DNA of 64,000 nt from UBA2199 sp964628035 (GCA_964628035.1 CAZVPI010000007.1:62001-126000); one strand, 5' to 3'; numbered from the stretch's first letter, positions 8,761 to 17,325 are shown. Translations and numbers: made by a program. Notes: generated by a model not told the origin, from the sequence alone.

Positions 8761-8809
8761 GAAATTCCTCCTGTATTTTTGTTGTTTTTCGCAGTGGCAA
8801 TGAACGGTA

Positions 8810-8838
8810 ATTATAAACAATATGGGGCGGGGTGTCAA
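8810..8838 (-). promoter_or_regulatory. Consensus sigma-70-type promoter of the CPGS-arcC operon
   Basis: On the minus strand TTGACA (8833-8838) and TATAAT (8810-8815) are both perfect consensus, with exactly 17 bp between them. Transcription would begin near 8803, leaving a leader of about 43 bases with an AGGAGG site before the ATG at 8760. It is the best sigma-70 promoter in the window. Confidence 0.9.
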
Positions 8839-8848
8839 TGATAAAAAA

Positions 8849-8979
8849 GACGTCAGACGCCAGACGTCAGACGCGGGCAAGACAAGGAAAAAGACCTTCT
8901 TCGGCATTCTGAAGCTGAATGCGCCATGTTCACCGTCAGGGCCGTTTTTCCTGCTAACGTCTGTCGTCTAACGTCTATG
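8849..8979. repeat. Heptad inverted-repeat element 1
   Basis: The left arm (about 8849-8892) carries GACGTCAGACGCCAGACG and a GGCAAGACAAGGAAAAAG end. The right arm (8943-8979) begins TTTTTCCTGCTAACG and continues as tandem 7-mers ACGTCTG, TCGTCTA, ACGTCTA. The arms are imperfect inverted copies around a spacer of about 50 bp. It lies between divergent operons. Confidence 0.8.
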
Positions 8980-8984
8980 AAGAA

Positions 8985-9090
8985 GACGTCAGATGTTAGA
9001 CGTTAGCGGTTAGCAAGAAAAAAGCCCTGTAATCACAAATCTTCTCTTCTCTTGCTAACGTCTAACGTCTAGCGTCCAACGTCGAATGTC
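8985..9090. repeat. Heptad inverted-repeat element 2
   Basis: The left arm (8985-9023, GACGTCAGATGTTAGACG then GGTTAGCAAGAAAAAAG) pairs with the right arm (9040-9090), which reads TTCTCTTGCTA followed by ACGTCTA, ACGTCTA, GCGTCCA, ACGTCGA, an exact 7-bp period. It directly follows element 1, making a tandem pair, and ends about 15 bases before the galE -35 box. Confidence 0.8.
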
Positions 9091-9104
9091 TCGCGCTCGC
9101 TCTA

Positions 9105-9133
9105 TTGACTGCCTCCGATCCCTCCCCTATACT
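9105..9133 (+). promoter_or_regulatory. Leaderless-type promoter of galE
   Basis: TTGACT (9105-9110), a 17-bp spacer and TATACT (9128-9133) are followed by only six bases before the galE ATG at 9140. Transcription would therefore start at or next to the A of the start codon. No ribosome-binding site is present. Confidence 0.75.
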
Positions 9134-9139
9134 CAAGCC

Positions 9140-10153
9140 ATGAACAGCCCCAAAACGGCTTCCAACGAGCCGATCCTGGTCACCGGCGGCGCCGGCTACA
9201 TCGGCTCGCACGTGGTCCGCGACCTGGGAGCGAGCGGTTATCGCCCGATCGTTCTCGACGACCTGTCCTCCGGGCACGAGGAGGCCGTTCTGTCGGGCGA
9301 GCTGGTGCGCGGCGACGCCGGCGACGCCGGCCGGGTCGCATCGCTCCTGCGCAGCCGCAAAATCCGCAGCGTCCTCCATTTCGCCGCCTTCATCCAGGTG
9401 GAGGAATCGGTGGCCGAGCCGCTGAAATACTACCGGAACAATTCGTTCAACTGCCTGCGCCTGCTGCAGGCCTGCCTGGAGACCGGAGTGGAACACTTCA
9501 TCTTCTCCTCCACCGCCGCCGTCTACGGCATGCCGGATAAGGTTCCGGTCGCCGAAACGGCGCCGCTGCTGCCCATCAACCCCTACGGCGCCTCCAAACT
9601 GGTCGCCGAGATGATGCTGCGCGATGCCGCCGCCGCCCATCCCGGCTTCCGCTATGTCGCCCTGCGCTATTTCAACGCCGCCGGCGCCGACCGCCAGGCC
9701 CGGCTGGGGCAGAATTACCGCCGACCGACCCACCTGCTCACCCGGGCGCTCAAGACCGCCCTCGGCGGGTACCCCGGGCTGGAGATCTTCGGCAGCGATT
9801 ACCCGACCGCCGACGGCACGGCGGTGCGCGACTACATCCATGTCGACGACCTTTCCTGCGCCCACCTCCTGGCCCTGGACTACCTGAAGCGGGGGGGGCG
9901 CAGCCGGGCGTTCAACTGCGGCTACGGCATCGGCCACTCGGTCCTCGATGTCGTCGCCGCCGTCAAGCGGGTCACGGGGGTCGATTTCCCCGTGTCGCGC
10001 ACCGGCCGCAGGCCCGGCGACCCGGCGTCCCTGGTCGCCGACGCCTCCCTGATCCGCCAGGAACTGGGCTGGTCGCCCGTCGTCCCGCCGCTGGACGAGA
10101 TCGTGGCCAGCGCCTGGGCATGGGAGCGCAAGCTGGCCGCGCGGCAGCCGTGA
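9140..10153 (+). CDS. galE: UDP-glucose 4-epimerase
   Basis: A 337-aa extended short-chain dehydrogenase that interconverts UDP-glucose and UDP-galactose for sugar use and surface polysaccharides. The NAD-binding GGAGYIG is at residues 16-22; FSSTAAVYG carries the catalytic Ser region and NPYGASKL carries the Tyr/Lys pair. RPGDPASLVAD near the C terminus is family-typical, and the length is normal. The ATG at 9140 fits the family start and lies just after the -10 box; an upstream frame extension would include the promoter. The outer-membrane metallopeptidase gene follows after 10 bases. Confidence 0.95.
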   Translation: MNSPKTASNEPILVTGGAGYIGSHVVRDLGASGYRPIVLDDLSSGHEEAVLSGELVRGDAGDAGRVASLLRSRKIRSVLHFAAFIQVEESVAEPLKYYRNNSFNCLRLLQACLETGVEHFIFSSTAAVYGMPDKVPVAETAPLLPINPYGASKLVAEMMLRDAAAAHPGFRYVALRYFNAAGADRQARLGQNYRRPTHLLTRALKTALGGYPGLEIFGSDYPTADGTAVRDYIHVDDLSCAHLLALDYLKRGGRSRAFNCGYGIGHSVLDVVAAVKRVTGVDFPVSRTGRRPGDPASLVADASLIRQELGWSPVVPPLDEIVASAWAWERKLAARQP

Positions 10154-10163
10154 ACAAACGGTC

Positions 10164-12932
10164 ATGAAAAAAGTGTTCGTTCTTCTGGGGCTGGCCTGCG
10201 CCCTGGCAACGGCTGCCCTGCCGGCCGCAAAGTTCCCCCCGGGAGTCCGCTGGCGCGAGATCGGCCATGACTCCATCACCGTCATCTTTCCGGCCGAACG
10301 GAGCGCCGAGGCCGCGGCGGCGCTGGCTTCGGCCCGCGCCCTGAACCTGGGGCTGGCCTCCTACTGGGGCTTCCGCCTGCGGGGGCGGACACGCATCGTG
10401 CTCGGCGACTTCAGCGACCAGGCCAACGGTTTCGCCACCTTCTTCCCCTATAACCTGGTCGGGGTCGACCTGGCCGAGCCCCCGCCCGATTCGGAGATCG
10501 CCAGCAGCCGGGAATGGCTCGACCTGGCCCTGGCCCACGAGCTGACCCACATCCAGACCCTGAACGCCGGCTCGGCGGCGATCCGGCTGGGCCGCCGCCT
10601 GTTCGGTTCCCATCCGGTTCTCTTTCCCGCAACGCAGCTCCCGCCCTGGGTTGTCGAGGGTCTGGCCATCGAGGGCGAGTCGCGGCTTTCGGGCGAGGGG
10701 CGCCTGAACCACGCTCCCTACCGGCTGATGCTCGCCGCAGCCCGCCGCGACGGCGCTTTCCCGAGCTGGCGTTCGCTTGCCGGAATGCCGGCCGCCTGGC
10801 CCGGCGGATCGGCCAAGTACCTTTTCGGCGCCGGCTTCATGGACTTCCTGGCCGAAACGCAAGGCCCGACGGCCTCCACGCGCTACGTGCGGCGCTTTTC
10901 CAGCCGTCTGCTCACCCTGGGAGCCAGCCGCGATTTCCGGAAGCTCTTCGGCAGGACCCTGGGCGAGCTATGGGGCGAATACGCCGAGGCGAAGGAACGG
11001 CCACGGCGGGCGACGGTCGAGCCGCTGACGAAGGACGGCTTCGCCAACCGATTCCCCTGCGCTCTGGCCGGGGGCCGCTTCGCCTACTACCACCGCGATG
11101 ACCGCGGCCGGGGGGAAATACGGCTGGTCGATCGTCACGGGAAGGAGCGGACCCTGTTCAAAATGGACGCGGTCAATGCCCTGGGAGCGGGCAGGCCGGG
11201 GAAGCTGCTCCTCTCGGCCTGCGAGCTGCACCGCTCGTTCCGCGACTTCTCCGACCTGTACGAGGTTGACCTGGAAAAAGGCCGGTTGAAGCGCCTTTCG
11301 CGCGGGAAGCGCCTCTCTCATCCCGCCTGGCATGCCCCCCGGCCGGGCGAGGCCGGCCGGGTCTACTGCGTCGAGCGCCGCAACAACCGCAGCCGCCTGG
11401 CCCTGTTCGACCCGAAAAAGGCCGAGGCGCGCTCCATCTCCATGGCCTTCGCCGGCATGGCCCAGGTGGACGTCTCGCCGGACGGGACGCGGATCGCGGC
11501 GGCGGCCAAACCGGCGGGCGGCCCCTGGGGGATCGCGGTCTTCCAAGCCAGCGGCGCCTTGGAGCGCTTCCTCTCGCTGGCCGCAAGCGACCTGAGCCAG
11601 CCGCGCTGGGCAAGGGACGACCGGCTGTTCTTCATCGCCTCGGGGAAGGAAACCTCGTTCGTCGCCTTCTGGTCACCCGACATGGATGGCGCCTGGCGCC
11701 TCGACGAGCCGCGTCTGGCCGGCGTCCGCCAATTCGACCTCAGCCGCGACTTCAAGGAGATCCTGTTCGCGACCTTCAGCGGCCGCGGCGAGGAGATCGC
11801 CAGAGCGGCGTTCGAGTGGATCCCGCAAGCGCCGGCCGATATTTCCGTGGCTGCGGATATTCCCGAGGGCCATGCCGCGCCTGCGGCTCCCCCTTCATCG
11901 CGCCCCTATCGGCCGCTGCGCGACCTGCCGCCCCGCTGGTGGTCGCCGGTGCTGAGATCAGGCGACGGCGACATCCTGGCCGGCCTGGCCAGCGGAGGCC
12001 AGGACGCCCCGGGCATCCATGCCTACTCCCTGGAAGCGGGTTATGGCACAGGCAGCCGCAGGGCGAACTTGTTCTTTCAATACGCCTATGACGGGCTGTT
12101 CCCCACCCTGCGGCTCATCCTGGGCGACCGCAGCGAGTATTTCCGCGGTTCGGACACGGCCATCCGCACCCGGGAGCTGACCCTGGCCTCGCTCTGGCCC
12201 CTGCGCCTGCGCCGGCGCTCGCAAACCCACGCCTACGCTGACCTGCACCTGGAGAAGCGATCCTTCATCGACGGGCCGAGGCGATTCCCCCTCCCCGACC
12301 TGGGCAATGGCTTTCATGCCGGGGCCAGGTTCAATTCGGCCCGCCAGTGGTACGATGCGGTCTCCCCTTCTGACGGGGTCACCCTGGCGATGCAGGGGTT
12401 CTTCCATCCCCGGGGACTGGGCAACGAGCGGGGCAATCGCGGGATCCAGGCCGACCTTCGCGCCTATCTGCCCCTTTTCCGTCCCGGGGTGCTGGCCGTG
12501 CGTCTGGCCGCGGCAAGGAGCTGGGACGCCGGGCCGACGTTCTACCCCATGGGCGGCCTGGCCGCCCGCAGCGGCCTGGGAAACGACCGGCCCTTCGACC
12601 TGCTGCGCGGCTTCGGCAACGGGGATCTCCGGGGCGACCGCGGCTGGCAACTCAATCTCGAATTCCGCCTGCCCCTGCTGCGGGTCGAGAAGGCCTTTCT
12701 GCCCGCCGTGAGCCTCGACCGCGTCTGGCTGCGGCCATTCCTGGACTTGGGCCGGCTGACCTACCGCATCACGGGCTATGACCAGCCGGCTGCCTGGTCG
12801 GCCGGCGCCGAGGCGGTGTTGCGCTTTGGCATCGGCGGCCTGGCCGCCTACGACCTCTCCCTCGGCTTCGCCCGCGGCTTCCATCCAGAGCAAAAGTGGG
12901 CGATCTTCATGAGGACCGGCAGCAGTTTCTAG
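10164..12932 (+). CDS. Outer-membrane metallopeptidase: MA-type peptidase, beta-propeller and C-terminal beta-barrel
   Basis: A 922-aa protein with a signal peptide (about 1-21). A gluzincin-type peptidase domain follows, with HELTH at 125-129 and the third ligand glutamate in WVVEG at 162-166. The middle (about 290-600) has repeating segments of the TolB/WD40-like propeller kind (FDLSRDFKEILFATFSG, VDVSPDGTRIAAAAK). The last 300 residues have alternating aromatic-rich strands with ADLHLEKR, NLEFRLPLL and a terminal Phe, as in Omp85/BamA-like barrels. I infer an outer-membrane anchored protease exposed at the periplasm or surface. The gene starts 10 bases after galE without a clear Shine-Dalgarno site, so it may be translated by coupling. 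The exact substrate is unknown. Confidence 0.85.
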   Translation: MKKVFVLLGLACALATAALPAAKFPPGVRWREIGHDSITVIFPAERSAEAAAALASARALNLGLASYWGFRLRGRTRIVLGDFSDQANGFATFFPYNLVGVDLAEPPPDSEIASSREWLDLALAHELTHIQTLNAGSAAIRLGRRLFGSHPVLFPATQLPPWVVEGLAIEGESRLSGEGRLNHAPYRLMLAAARRDGAFPSWRSLAGMPAAWPGGSAKYLFGAGFMDFLAETQGPTASTRYVRRFSSRLLTLGASRDFRKLFGRTLGELWGEYAEAKERPRRATVEPLTKDGFANRFPCALAGGRFAYYHRDDRGRGEIRLVDRHGKERTLFKMDAVNALGAGRPGKLLLSACELHRSFRDFSDLYEVDLEKGRLKRLSRGKRLSHPAWHAPRPGEAGRVYCVERRNNRSRLALFDPKKAEARSISMAFAGMAQVDVSPDGTRIAAAAKPAGGPWGIAVFQASGALERFLSLAASDLSQPRWARDDRLFFIASGKETSFVAFWSPDMDGAWRLDEPRLAGVRQFDLSRDFKEILFATFSGRGEEIARAAFEWIPQAPADISVAADIPEGHAAPAAPPSSRPYRPLRDLPPRWWSPVLRSGDGDILAGLASGGQDAPGIHAYSLEAGYGTGSRRANLFFQYAYDGLFPTLRLILGDRSEYFRGSDTAIRTRELTLASLWPLRLRRRSQTHAYADLHLEKRSFIDGPRRFPLPDLGNGFHAGARFNSARQWYDAVSPSDGVTLAMQGFFHPRGLGNERGNRGIQADLRAYLPLFRPGVLAVRLAAARSWDAGPTFYPMGGLAARSGLGNDRPFDLLRGFGNGDLRGDRGWQLNLEFRLPLLRVEKAFLPAVSLDRVWLRPFLDLGRLTYRITGYDQPAAWSAGAEAVLRFGIGGLAAYDLSLGFARGFHPEQKWAIFMRTGSSF

Positions 12933-12938
12933 GAAACA

Positions 12939-13088
12939 CAGGGAAGGCGGAGGGAAGAGACAGGGCGGCTTGAGCGAAGACAAAGTGAAAAACGCCCCAC
13001 CTCGACATCTCCGCGTCGAGTTCAAAAACGGCTTTTTTTACTCCCTCTTCCCTCTGCCTTTCCCTCTGCTTTCCCTCTCTCTTCCCTG
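12939..13088. repeat. Heptad inverted-repeat element 3
   Basis: The left arm (12939-12966, CAGGGAAGGCGGAGGGAAGA) and the right arm (13041-13088, pyrimidine-only CCCTCTT, CCCTCTG, then CCCTCTG and CCCTCTC units with partly irregular spacing) are inverted copies around a spacer of about 75 bp. The sequence is unrelated to elements 1 and 2 but the architecture is the same. It begins seven bases after the upstream stop codon and ends about 20 bases before the mtgA -35 box. Confidence 0.75.
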
Positions 13089-13110
13089 AAATCCCGAGTT
13101 TTTTCTGAAC

Positions 13111-13139
13111 TTGACATCTCTCCGCCTTGACGCTACAGT
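13111..13139 (+). promoter_or_regulatory. Leaderless-type promoter of mtgA
   Basis: TTGACA (13111-13116), a 17-bp spacer and TACAGT (13134-13139) are followed by seven bases and the ATG at 13147. The transcript would start at the start codon. There is no purine-rich ribosome-binding site. Confidence 0.75.
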
Positions 13140-13146
13140 GCCCTTC

Positions 13147-13911
13147 ATGGGGAAAAAGGAAGGGAAAAGACCCCGGCGCCCGCTGCTGCGCATCGCGGCC
13201 GGCGCCGCGCTGCTGCTGCTGGCCGCCGGTCTGGCCTTCTGGATCTCCCTGCCCCCGGTCTCCTGGCTGAGGAAGGAGAACCCCCGCGAGACGGCGCTGA
13301 TGCGCCTGGAGAACCAGCAGGCCCGGCGCCAGGGGCGCAGGGAAAGAAAACTGGCCCTGGCGGTGCCGCTGTCGCGCATTTCGCCGTTCCTGGTCCAGGC
13401 GGTGCTGATCGCCGAGGACGACAAGTTCTTCTCCCACGAGGGGTTCGACTGGGGCTCGCTGCGCCGCGCCCTCGACGCCAACATCAGGCGGGGACGGGTC
13501 CTGCGCGGCGGCTCGACCATCACCCAGCAGCTGGCCAAGAACCTGTTCCTCACCCCCGAGCAGACGCTGTGGCGCAAGCTGCGCGAGGCGGCCATCGCCG
13601 TCAAGCTGGAGCGCACCCTGAGCAAGAAGCGCATCCTCGAGCTGTACCTGAACCTGGCCGACTGGGGCCGGGGCGCCTATGGCGCCCAGGCGGCGGCCCG
13701 CCGCTATTTCCAGGTGCCGGCCTCGGACCTGGGCCTCTCGCAGGCGATCCGCCTGGCGTCGGTCCTGCCCAACCCCCACCGCTTCCAGGTGCTGGCCGAA
13801 GACAACGGGCGCATGAACCGCAAGCGCCGCCTCATCGCCCAGCGCATGCTGCAGCGCCATTGGATCAGCCAGGAAGCGTATGCCCAGGCCTTAGCAGAAA
13901 TGGGCCTATAG
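13147..13911 (+). CDS. mtgA: Monofunctional biosynthetic peptidoglycan transglycosylase
   Basis: A 254-aa family-51 glycosyltransferase that polymerises lipid II into glycan strands at the periplasmic face of the inner membrane. A basic cytoplasmic start is followed by one membrane anchor (about 14-34). The catalytic motif EDDKFFSHEG is at 90-99, with the catalytic Glu first, and GGSTITQQLAKNLFL is at 121-135. No transpeptidase domain follows, which separates it from class A penicillin-binding proteins. The start at 13147 is set by the -10 box seven bases upstream; a longer TTG-started frame would begin inside the -35 box. It appears to be a single-gene transcript ending before a convergent peptidase gene. 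Confidence 0.95.
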   Translation: MGKKEGKRPRRPLLRIAAGAALLLLAAGLAFWISLPPVSWLRKENPRETALMRLENQQARRQGRRERKLALAVPLSRISPFLVQAVLIAEDDKFFSHEGFDWGSLRRALDANIRRGRVLRGGSTITQQLAKNLFLTPEQTLWRKLREAAIAVKLERTLSKKRILELYLNLADWGRGAYGAQAAARRYFQVPASDLGLSQAIRLASVLPNPHRFQVLAEDNGRMNRKRRLIAQRMLQRHWISQEAYAQALAEMGL

Positions 13912-13915
13912 ATCT

Positions 13916-14007
13916 CGGCGTAAGGTCCAAGGCAGAGGGCGTAAGGAAAAAGAAAGCAATAAAAGGGTTTCTCGCCTTGCGCCTTATGCCCTACACCTTA
14001 TGCCAAG
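13916..14007. repeat. Heptad inverted-repeat element 4
   Basis: The left arm (13916-13954, CGGCGTAAGG and GGGCGTAAGGAAAAAG) and the right arm (13970-14007; 7-bp units CTTGCGC, CTTATGC, CCTACAC, CTTATGC) are inverted copies. It fills nearly all of the gap between the convergent mtgA and S9 peptidase genes, so one possible role is a two-way terminator. Confidence 0.8.
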
Positions 14008-14011
14008 TTTT

Positions 14012-16564
14012 TTATTTCTCTTCTGGGTACAGCTCGTTCCACCATTCCGGCTCGCCCTTGAGCCAGCGGTCGAACCAGGCCATGATGGTCTGCAGCCAGC
14101 GGATGCGCTGCGGCGGCGTCAGCACGAAGTGCTGCTGGCCCGGGAAGGTGACCAGCGCCACCTCCTTGCCCAGCAGCTTGAGGGCGGCGAACATCTGGTA
14201 GCTCTCCCCGGGCGGCACATTGTTGTCCTCCTGGCCGTGGAGCAGCAGCAGCGGTCTGCTGACGCGCTCGGCCATGAACAGCGGGCTGTGGCCTACATAG
14301 ATGTCCTTGCGGTTCCAGGGGAAGCTGTTGGCCGTGGCCACGCCGCTGTAGCCGTAGCCCCAGTCGCCCACCCCCCAGTAGGAGGAGAGGGAGCTGATGC
14401 CGGCATGGGAGACCAGGCCGGCGAACAGGTCGGTGCGCGTCGCCAGCACCATGGTCAGGAAGCCGCCGTAGGAGGCGCCGATGGCGCCGACGCGGCGGTT
14501 GTCGATGTAGGGGCGGCTGCGCAGCAGCTCGCGCATCCCCTGGATGATCTCCTCGGACGTGATCTCGCCCCAGTCGTTGACGTGGGCGCTGGAAAACTCC
14601 TGGCCGTAGCCGATGGCGCCGCTGGGCTGCAGCACGCAGACGACGTAGCCGTTGGCCGCGTACCAGTCCTTGGGGTAGCGGCCGCCGAAATTGCGGCCGA
14701 TGGGCGTTGTGCCGCCGTAGTAATTGACGATGCAGGGCCACAGGCGGGCCGGGTCGAAGTCGGGGGGGAAGCAGAGGAAGCCGCCGATCGTCCGTCCCTC
14801 CTTCGTCTTGAAGCTCCAGTTCTCGCTGCGGCCGAAGCGGACGCCGGCGAAACGCTCGCGGTTGTAATCCTTCAGCAGCCGGGGCGCGCCGCCCGGGTTG
14901 AGGACGAAAAGCTTCTGCGGCGAGCCCAGGCCGGAACCGGCGTAGACGATGCGCCCAGACCGCGACCAGCCCACGCTCTCGACGGCCTCGCAGCCGCTTT
15001 CCAGGCGGACGAACCGTTTCTGCGCCAGCGAGCAGCGGTACAGCCGCTCGTGGTCCTGGTCGGTGGCCTTCAGCAGCACCGTGTCGCCCGACTGCCAGAA
15101 GGCCTCGCCCAGCGCCGGGGCGAAGGCGCGGCTGACCGCCTCGGCCTGGCGGGTCCGGACGTCAAAAACATAAAGCTGGTGGTCGAAGTCGTTTACCGCC
15201 GACTCCTTGGGCAGGGTGCTGCCCAGTCCGGCGAACGCCGAAGGCCCGCCCAGCAGCAGCAGCCGGCGCGAGTCGGGAGCCCAGGCGAAGTCCTCGATCC
15301 AGGGGTCGTCGAGCAGCTTCTCGCGCTTGCCCGAGGCCAGCTCGTGGAGCACGACCCGGTTGCGGTGGTAGGGCCGGGTCTTGGCGTCCTCGACGTAGGA
15401 GATGAGCAGCAGCCGGCCCGAGTCGGGGCTGATGCGCACCTGGGAAAAGTCGTCATCGAACCCGGCGAGGGGCTGGCGCGCCCCCGAGGCTGGGAAGAAC
15501 AGGGTCAGGGCCTGCCGGGCCTCGGGAACGCGGAAACGGTCGTCGAGCCGGCGCACGTGGCGATAGGGCTTGTCCTCGCCCTTCCCCTCGCCGCTGGCAT
15601 AGACGGCGAACGAGCCGTCGTCGGCCCACCACCACGAGGAAAACCCCTCCACCCCGGCCAGCAGCACGCGGATCGAGCGCTCCTCGAGGTCATAGCGGCA
15701 GAAGCGGGTCAGGCCGTTCTCCTGGCTGGTGAAGGCGAAGCGGCGCGAGCCGCCCAGCCAGTGGAAGTTGTCCATGCCGGCCAGACCCTGCGAGGTGAAG
15801 AGACGGTCGCCGCTGGCGGCGTCCAGCACCTCGAGCCAGCGCCGGGCCGACTTGGCCCCGCGCTCCAGCTGGCTCAGCATCACGGCGACGCGGCGGCCGT
15901 CGGGGGCGAGGGAGACATCGGTGATGCTCACCGCGTAGAGCACGTCGTCCATCGACATCGGACGCCGCCCCTCCAGCGACAGGCCGGGCGGCGAGCCCTT
16001 GAAAGCCGGCTTGAGCGCCAGCGCGGCCTGCAGGGCCAGCCCCTTGCCTGCCTCGGCCGCAGCCGCAGGCTGGGCCGCGGCGCTCCCCTGGGCAGGCAGG
16101 ACGCCCTTGACCAGCAGCAGGTGCTTGCCAGGCTGCAGGGTCAGCGGCGAGACGCTCTTGCCTGCCGCGCCGGAGCGGGTCACCGTCTCGCAGTCGAGAT
16201 AGACGCGGACCGGGAAGGAGGAGTCGAGGTTGAGGTCGGCTTGCAGCCAGCGGCGCGCCTCGAGGAAGACGGCCAGATAGACGATGCGCTTGGCGGGCGT
16301 GCCGGCGAAGCGGGCGGAGCCGGCCAGCCACTCCAGCCGCCGTCCCGGGCCCCACTCGACGCCGCCGGCGCCCGGGTCGATCCTGCCCGGCTCCAGGAAA
16401 TCGTAATCGAGCAGGGCGTCGGCGTCCAGACCGGCGCCGCCGGCCAGCGGCTCGGCCGGCCCCAGCACCAGCCAGCGGTCGATCCGTGTCTCTTCGGCGG
16501 CCGTCGCCTTGGACGGGGCGAGCAGGGCCAGCAGCAGCAAAACCGGGATCATGCGCATTTTCAT
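14012..16564 (-). CDS. Secreted S9 family (prolyl oligopeptidase-type) peptidase
   Basis: An 850-aa protein with a signal peptide (MIPVLLLLALLAPSKATA). The N-terminal half is a beta-propeller with repeated segments (VSITDVSLAPDGRRVAVML, VRISPDSGRLLLIS, FAWAPDSRRLLLLGG). The C-terminal alpha/beta-hydrolase holds the catalytic Ser in GASYGGF (near residue 697), Asp in HGQEDNNVP and His in PGQQHFVLTPP near residue 810. It is expected to cleave oligopeptides in the periplasm. The ATG at 16564 has a GGAGG site 6-7 bases upstream and a TATAAT box further up. It is transcribed divergently from the small lipoprotein gene. Confidence 0.93.
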   Translation of the reverse strand: MKMRMIPVLLLLALLAPSKATAAEETRIDRWLVLGPAEPLAGGAGLDADALLDYDFLEPGRIDPGAGGVEWGPGRRLEWLAGSARFAGTPAKRIVYLAVFLEARRWLQADLNLDSSFPVRVYLDCETVTRSGAAGKSVSPLTLQPGKHLLLVKGVLPAQGSAAAQPAAAAEAGKGLALQAALALKPAFKGSPPGLSLEGRRPMSMDDVLYAVSITDVSLAPDGRRVAVMLSQLERGAKSARRWLEVLDAASGDRLFTSQGLAGMDNFHWLGGSRRFAFTSQENGLTRFCRYDLEERSIRVLLAGVEGFSSWWWADDGSFAVYASGEGKGEDKPYRHVRRLDDRFRVPEARQALTLFFPASGARQPLAGFDDDFSQVRISPDSGRLLLISYVEDAKTRPYHRNRVVLHELASGKREKLLDDPWIEDFAWAPDSRRLLLLGGPSAFAGLGSTLPKESAVNDFDHQLYVFDVRTRQAEAVSRAFAPALGEAFWQSGDTVLLKATDQDHERLYRCSLAQKRFVRLESGCEAVESVGWSRSGRIVYAGSGLGSPQKLFVLNPGGAPRLLKDYNRERFAGVRFGRSENWSFKTKEGRTIGGFLCFPPDFDPARLWPCIVNYYGGTTPIGRNFGGRYPKDWYAANGYVVCVLQPSGAIGYGQEFSSAHVNDWGEITSEEIIQGMRELLRSRPYIDNRRVGAIGASYGGFLTMVLATRTDLFAGLVSHAGISSLSSYWGVGDWGYGYSGVATANSFPWNRKDIYVGHSPLFMAERVSRPLLLLHGQEDNNVPPGESYQMFAALKLLGKEVALVTFPGQQHFVLTPPQRIRWLQTIMAWFDRWLKGEPEWWNELYPEEK

Positions 16565-16587
16565 GGTTATGCCTCCGGAAAAGTGCT

Positions 16588-16616
16588 ATTATACCCCGCG
16601 GCAGGGCGAAAGGAAA
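16588..16616 (-). promoter_or_regulatory. Promoter of the S9 peptidase gene
   Basis: On the minus strand a perfect TATAAT (16588-16593) is preceded by a weak TTTCCT (16611-16616) at 17 bp. A leader of about 17 bases with a GGAGG site follows before the ATG at 16564, in contrast to the leaderless-type promoters. Confidence 0.6.
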
Positions 16617-16719
16617 ACAGGCCGCTCCAACGTCCTGTTTTCAGGACGGCGAAGCCCTTCCATCTTGGCAGCAAGATTGCTTTCAGAGGAATGAGGCCCA
16701 CGAGGCCTTGGAGGAACCG

Positions 16720-17118
16720 ATGAAAAAAAAGTCCTGGCTGATCATCGCGCTGGCGGCCACGGCGCTGCTGGCCACGTCGTGCCAGAAAGTGGTCTACGAG
16801 GCCTATGTGACCATCGTCAACATCGGCAACATCGACATGAAAGCCTGGGTCGACGGCGACCAAGCCCTCGTCCCAGCCTATGACTCGGTCACCTGGTCTG
16901 TCTCCCTGGAGACGGAAAACGAATCGGTGCAGCTGCACCTGGAGGCCGAGCCGGTCGGCGGCGGCGATTACGACGACACGGTCGTCATCCTGCACGGCGA
17001 CCGCGACATCGTCACCTGGCTGGCCGGCTGGGACCTGGTGCAGGGAGCCAAACCGCAGAAGAAGGAGAGCCGGGTGATCGACGGCCCGGCGCCCATTTCA
17101 GTGACAAATGACAAGTGA
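16720..17118 (+). CDS. Small putative lipoprotein
   Basis: A 132-aa protein with a basic start, a hydrophobic stretch and a lipobox-like LATSC ending at Cys21, so it is probably lipid-anchored. The mature region is acidic and beta-like (YVTIVNIGNIDMKAWVDGD, TVVILHGDRDIV); no family was recognised. The start is supported by a GGAGGA site 5 bases upstream. The last residues (SVTNDK) and the stop codon are encoded by the first units of a tandem GTGACAA-type repeat, so the natural C terminus may have been altered by the repeat. Confidence 0.75.
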   Translation: MKKKSWLIIALAATALLATSCQKVVYEAYVTIVNIGNIDMKAWVDGDQALVPAYDSVTWSVSLETENESVQLHLEAEPVGGGDYDDTVVILHGDRDIVTWLAGWDLVQGAKPQKKESRVIDGPAPISVTNDK

Positions 17119-17315
17119 CGAGTGACAAGGAACAGCATCCCTGGTTCACGGCAGACGGTATGCGGTGGACGGCAGCAGCAATAGAAAGTCCGGTTCGCTG
17201 TCATGGCTTTACCGTCAACCGTACACCGTAAACCGTACACCGATTTCTTTCACGAATCGCGATAGATCGTTTTAGTGTTTTTCCTTGTCACTCGTCACTG
17301 GTCACTCGTCACCGA
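17100..17315. repeat. Nested heptad inverted-repeat element 5
   Basis: Two elements of different sequence are nested. The outer arms are 17100-17133 and 17280-17315 (GTCACTC, GTCACTG, GTCACTC, GTCACCG) and share a perfect inverted AGTGACGAGTGACAAGGAA. The inner arms are 17144-17186 and 17203-17248 (CCGTCAA, CCGTACA, CCGTAAA, CCGTACA). The left outer arm contains the lipoprotein stop codon. It sits between convergent genes. Confidence 0.85.
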
Positions 17316-17325
17316 GACCCGTTAT

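Noticed and set aside
4546..8841. A plus-strand open frame of over 1,400 codons opposite four minus-strand genes
   Set aside because: It is a shadow frame produced by high GC third positions. The minus-strand genes have clear family matches, promoter and start sites; the plus frame is low-complexity and has no known domain.
8849..9090. CRISPR array
   Set aside because: The repeats are 7-bp, degenerate and inverted, without unique spacers of regular length, and no cas gene is present in the window.
13001..13020. Hairpin CTCGAC/GTCGAG after the outer-membrane peptidase gene as a terminator
   Set aside because: The stem is only six bases and the nearest T-run is more than ten bases away, so intrinsic termination is not convincing.
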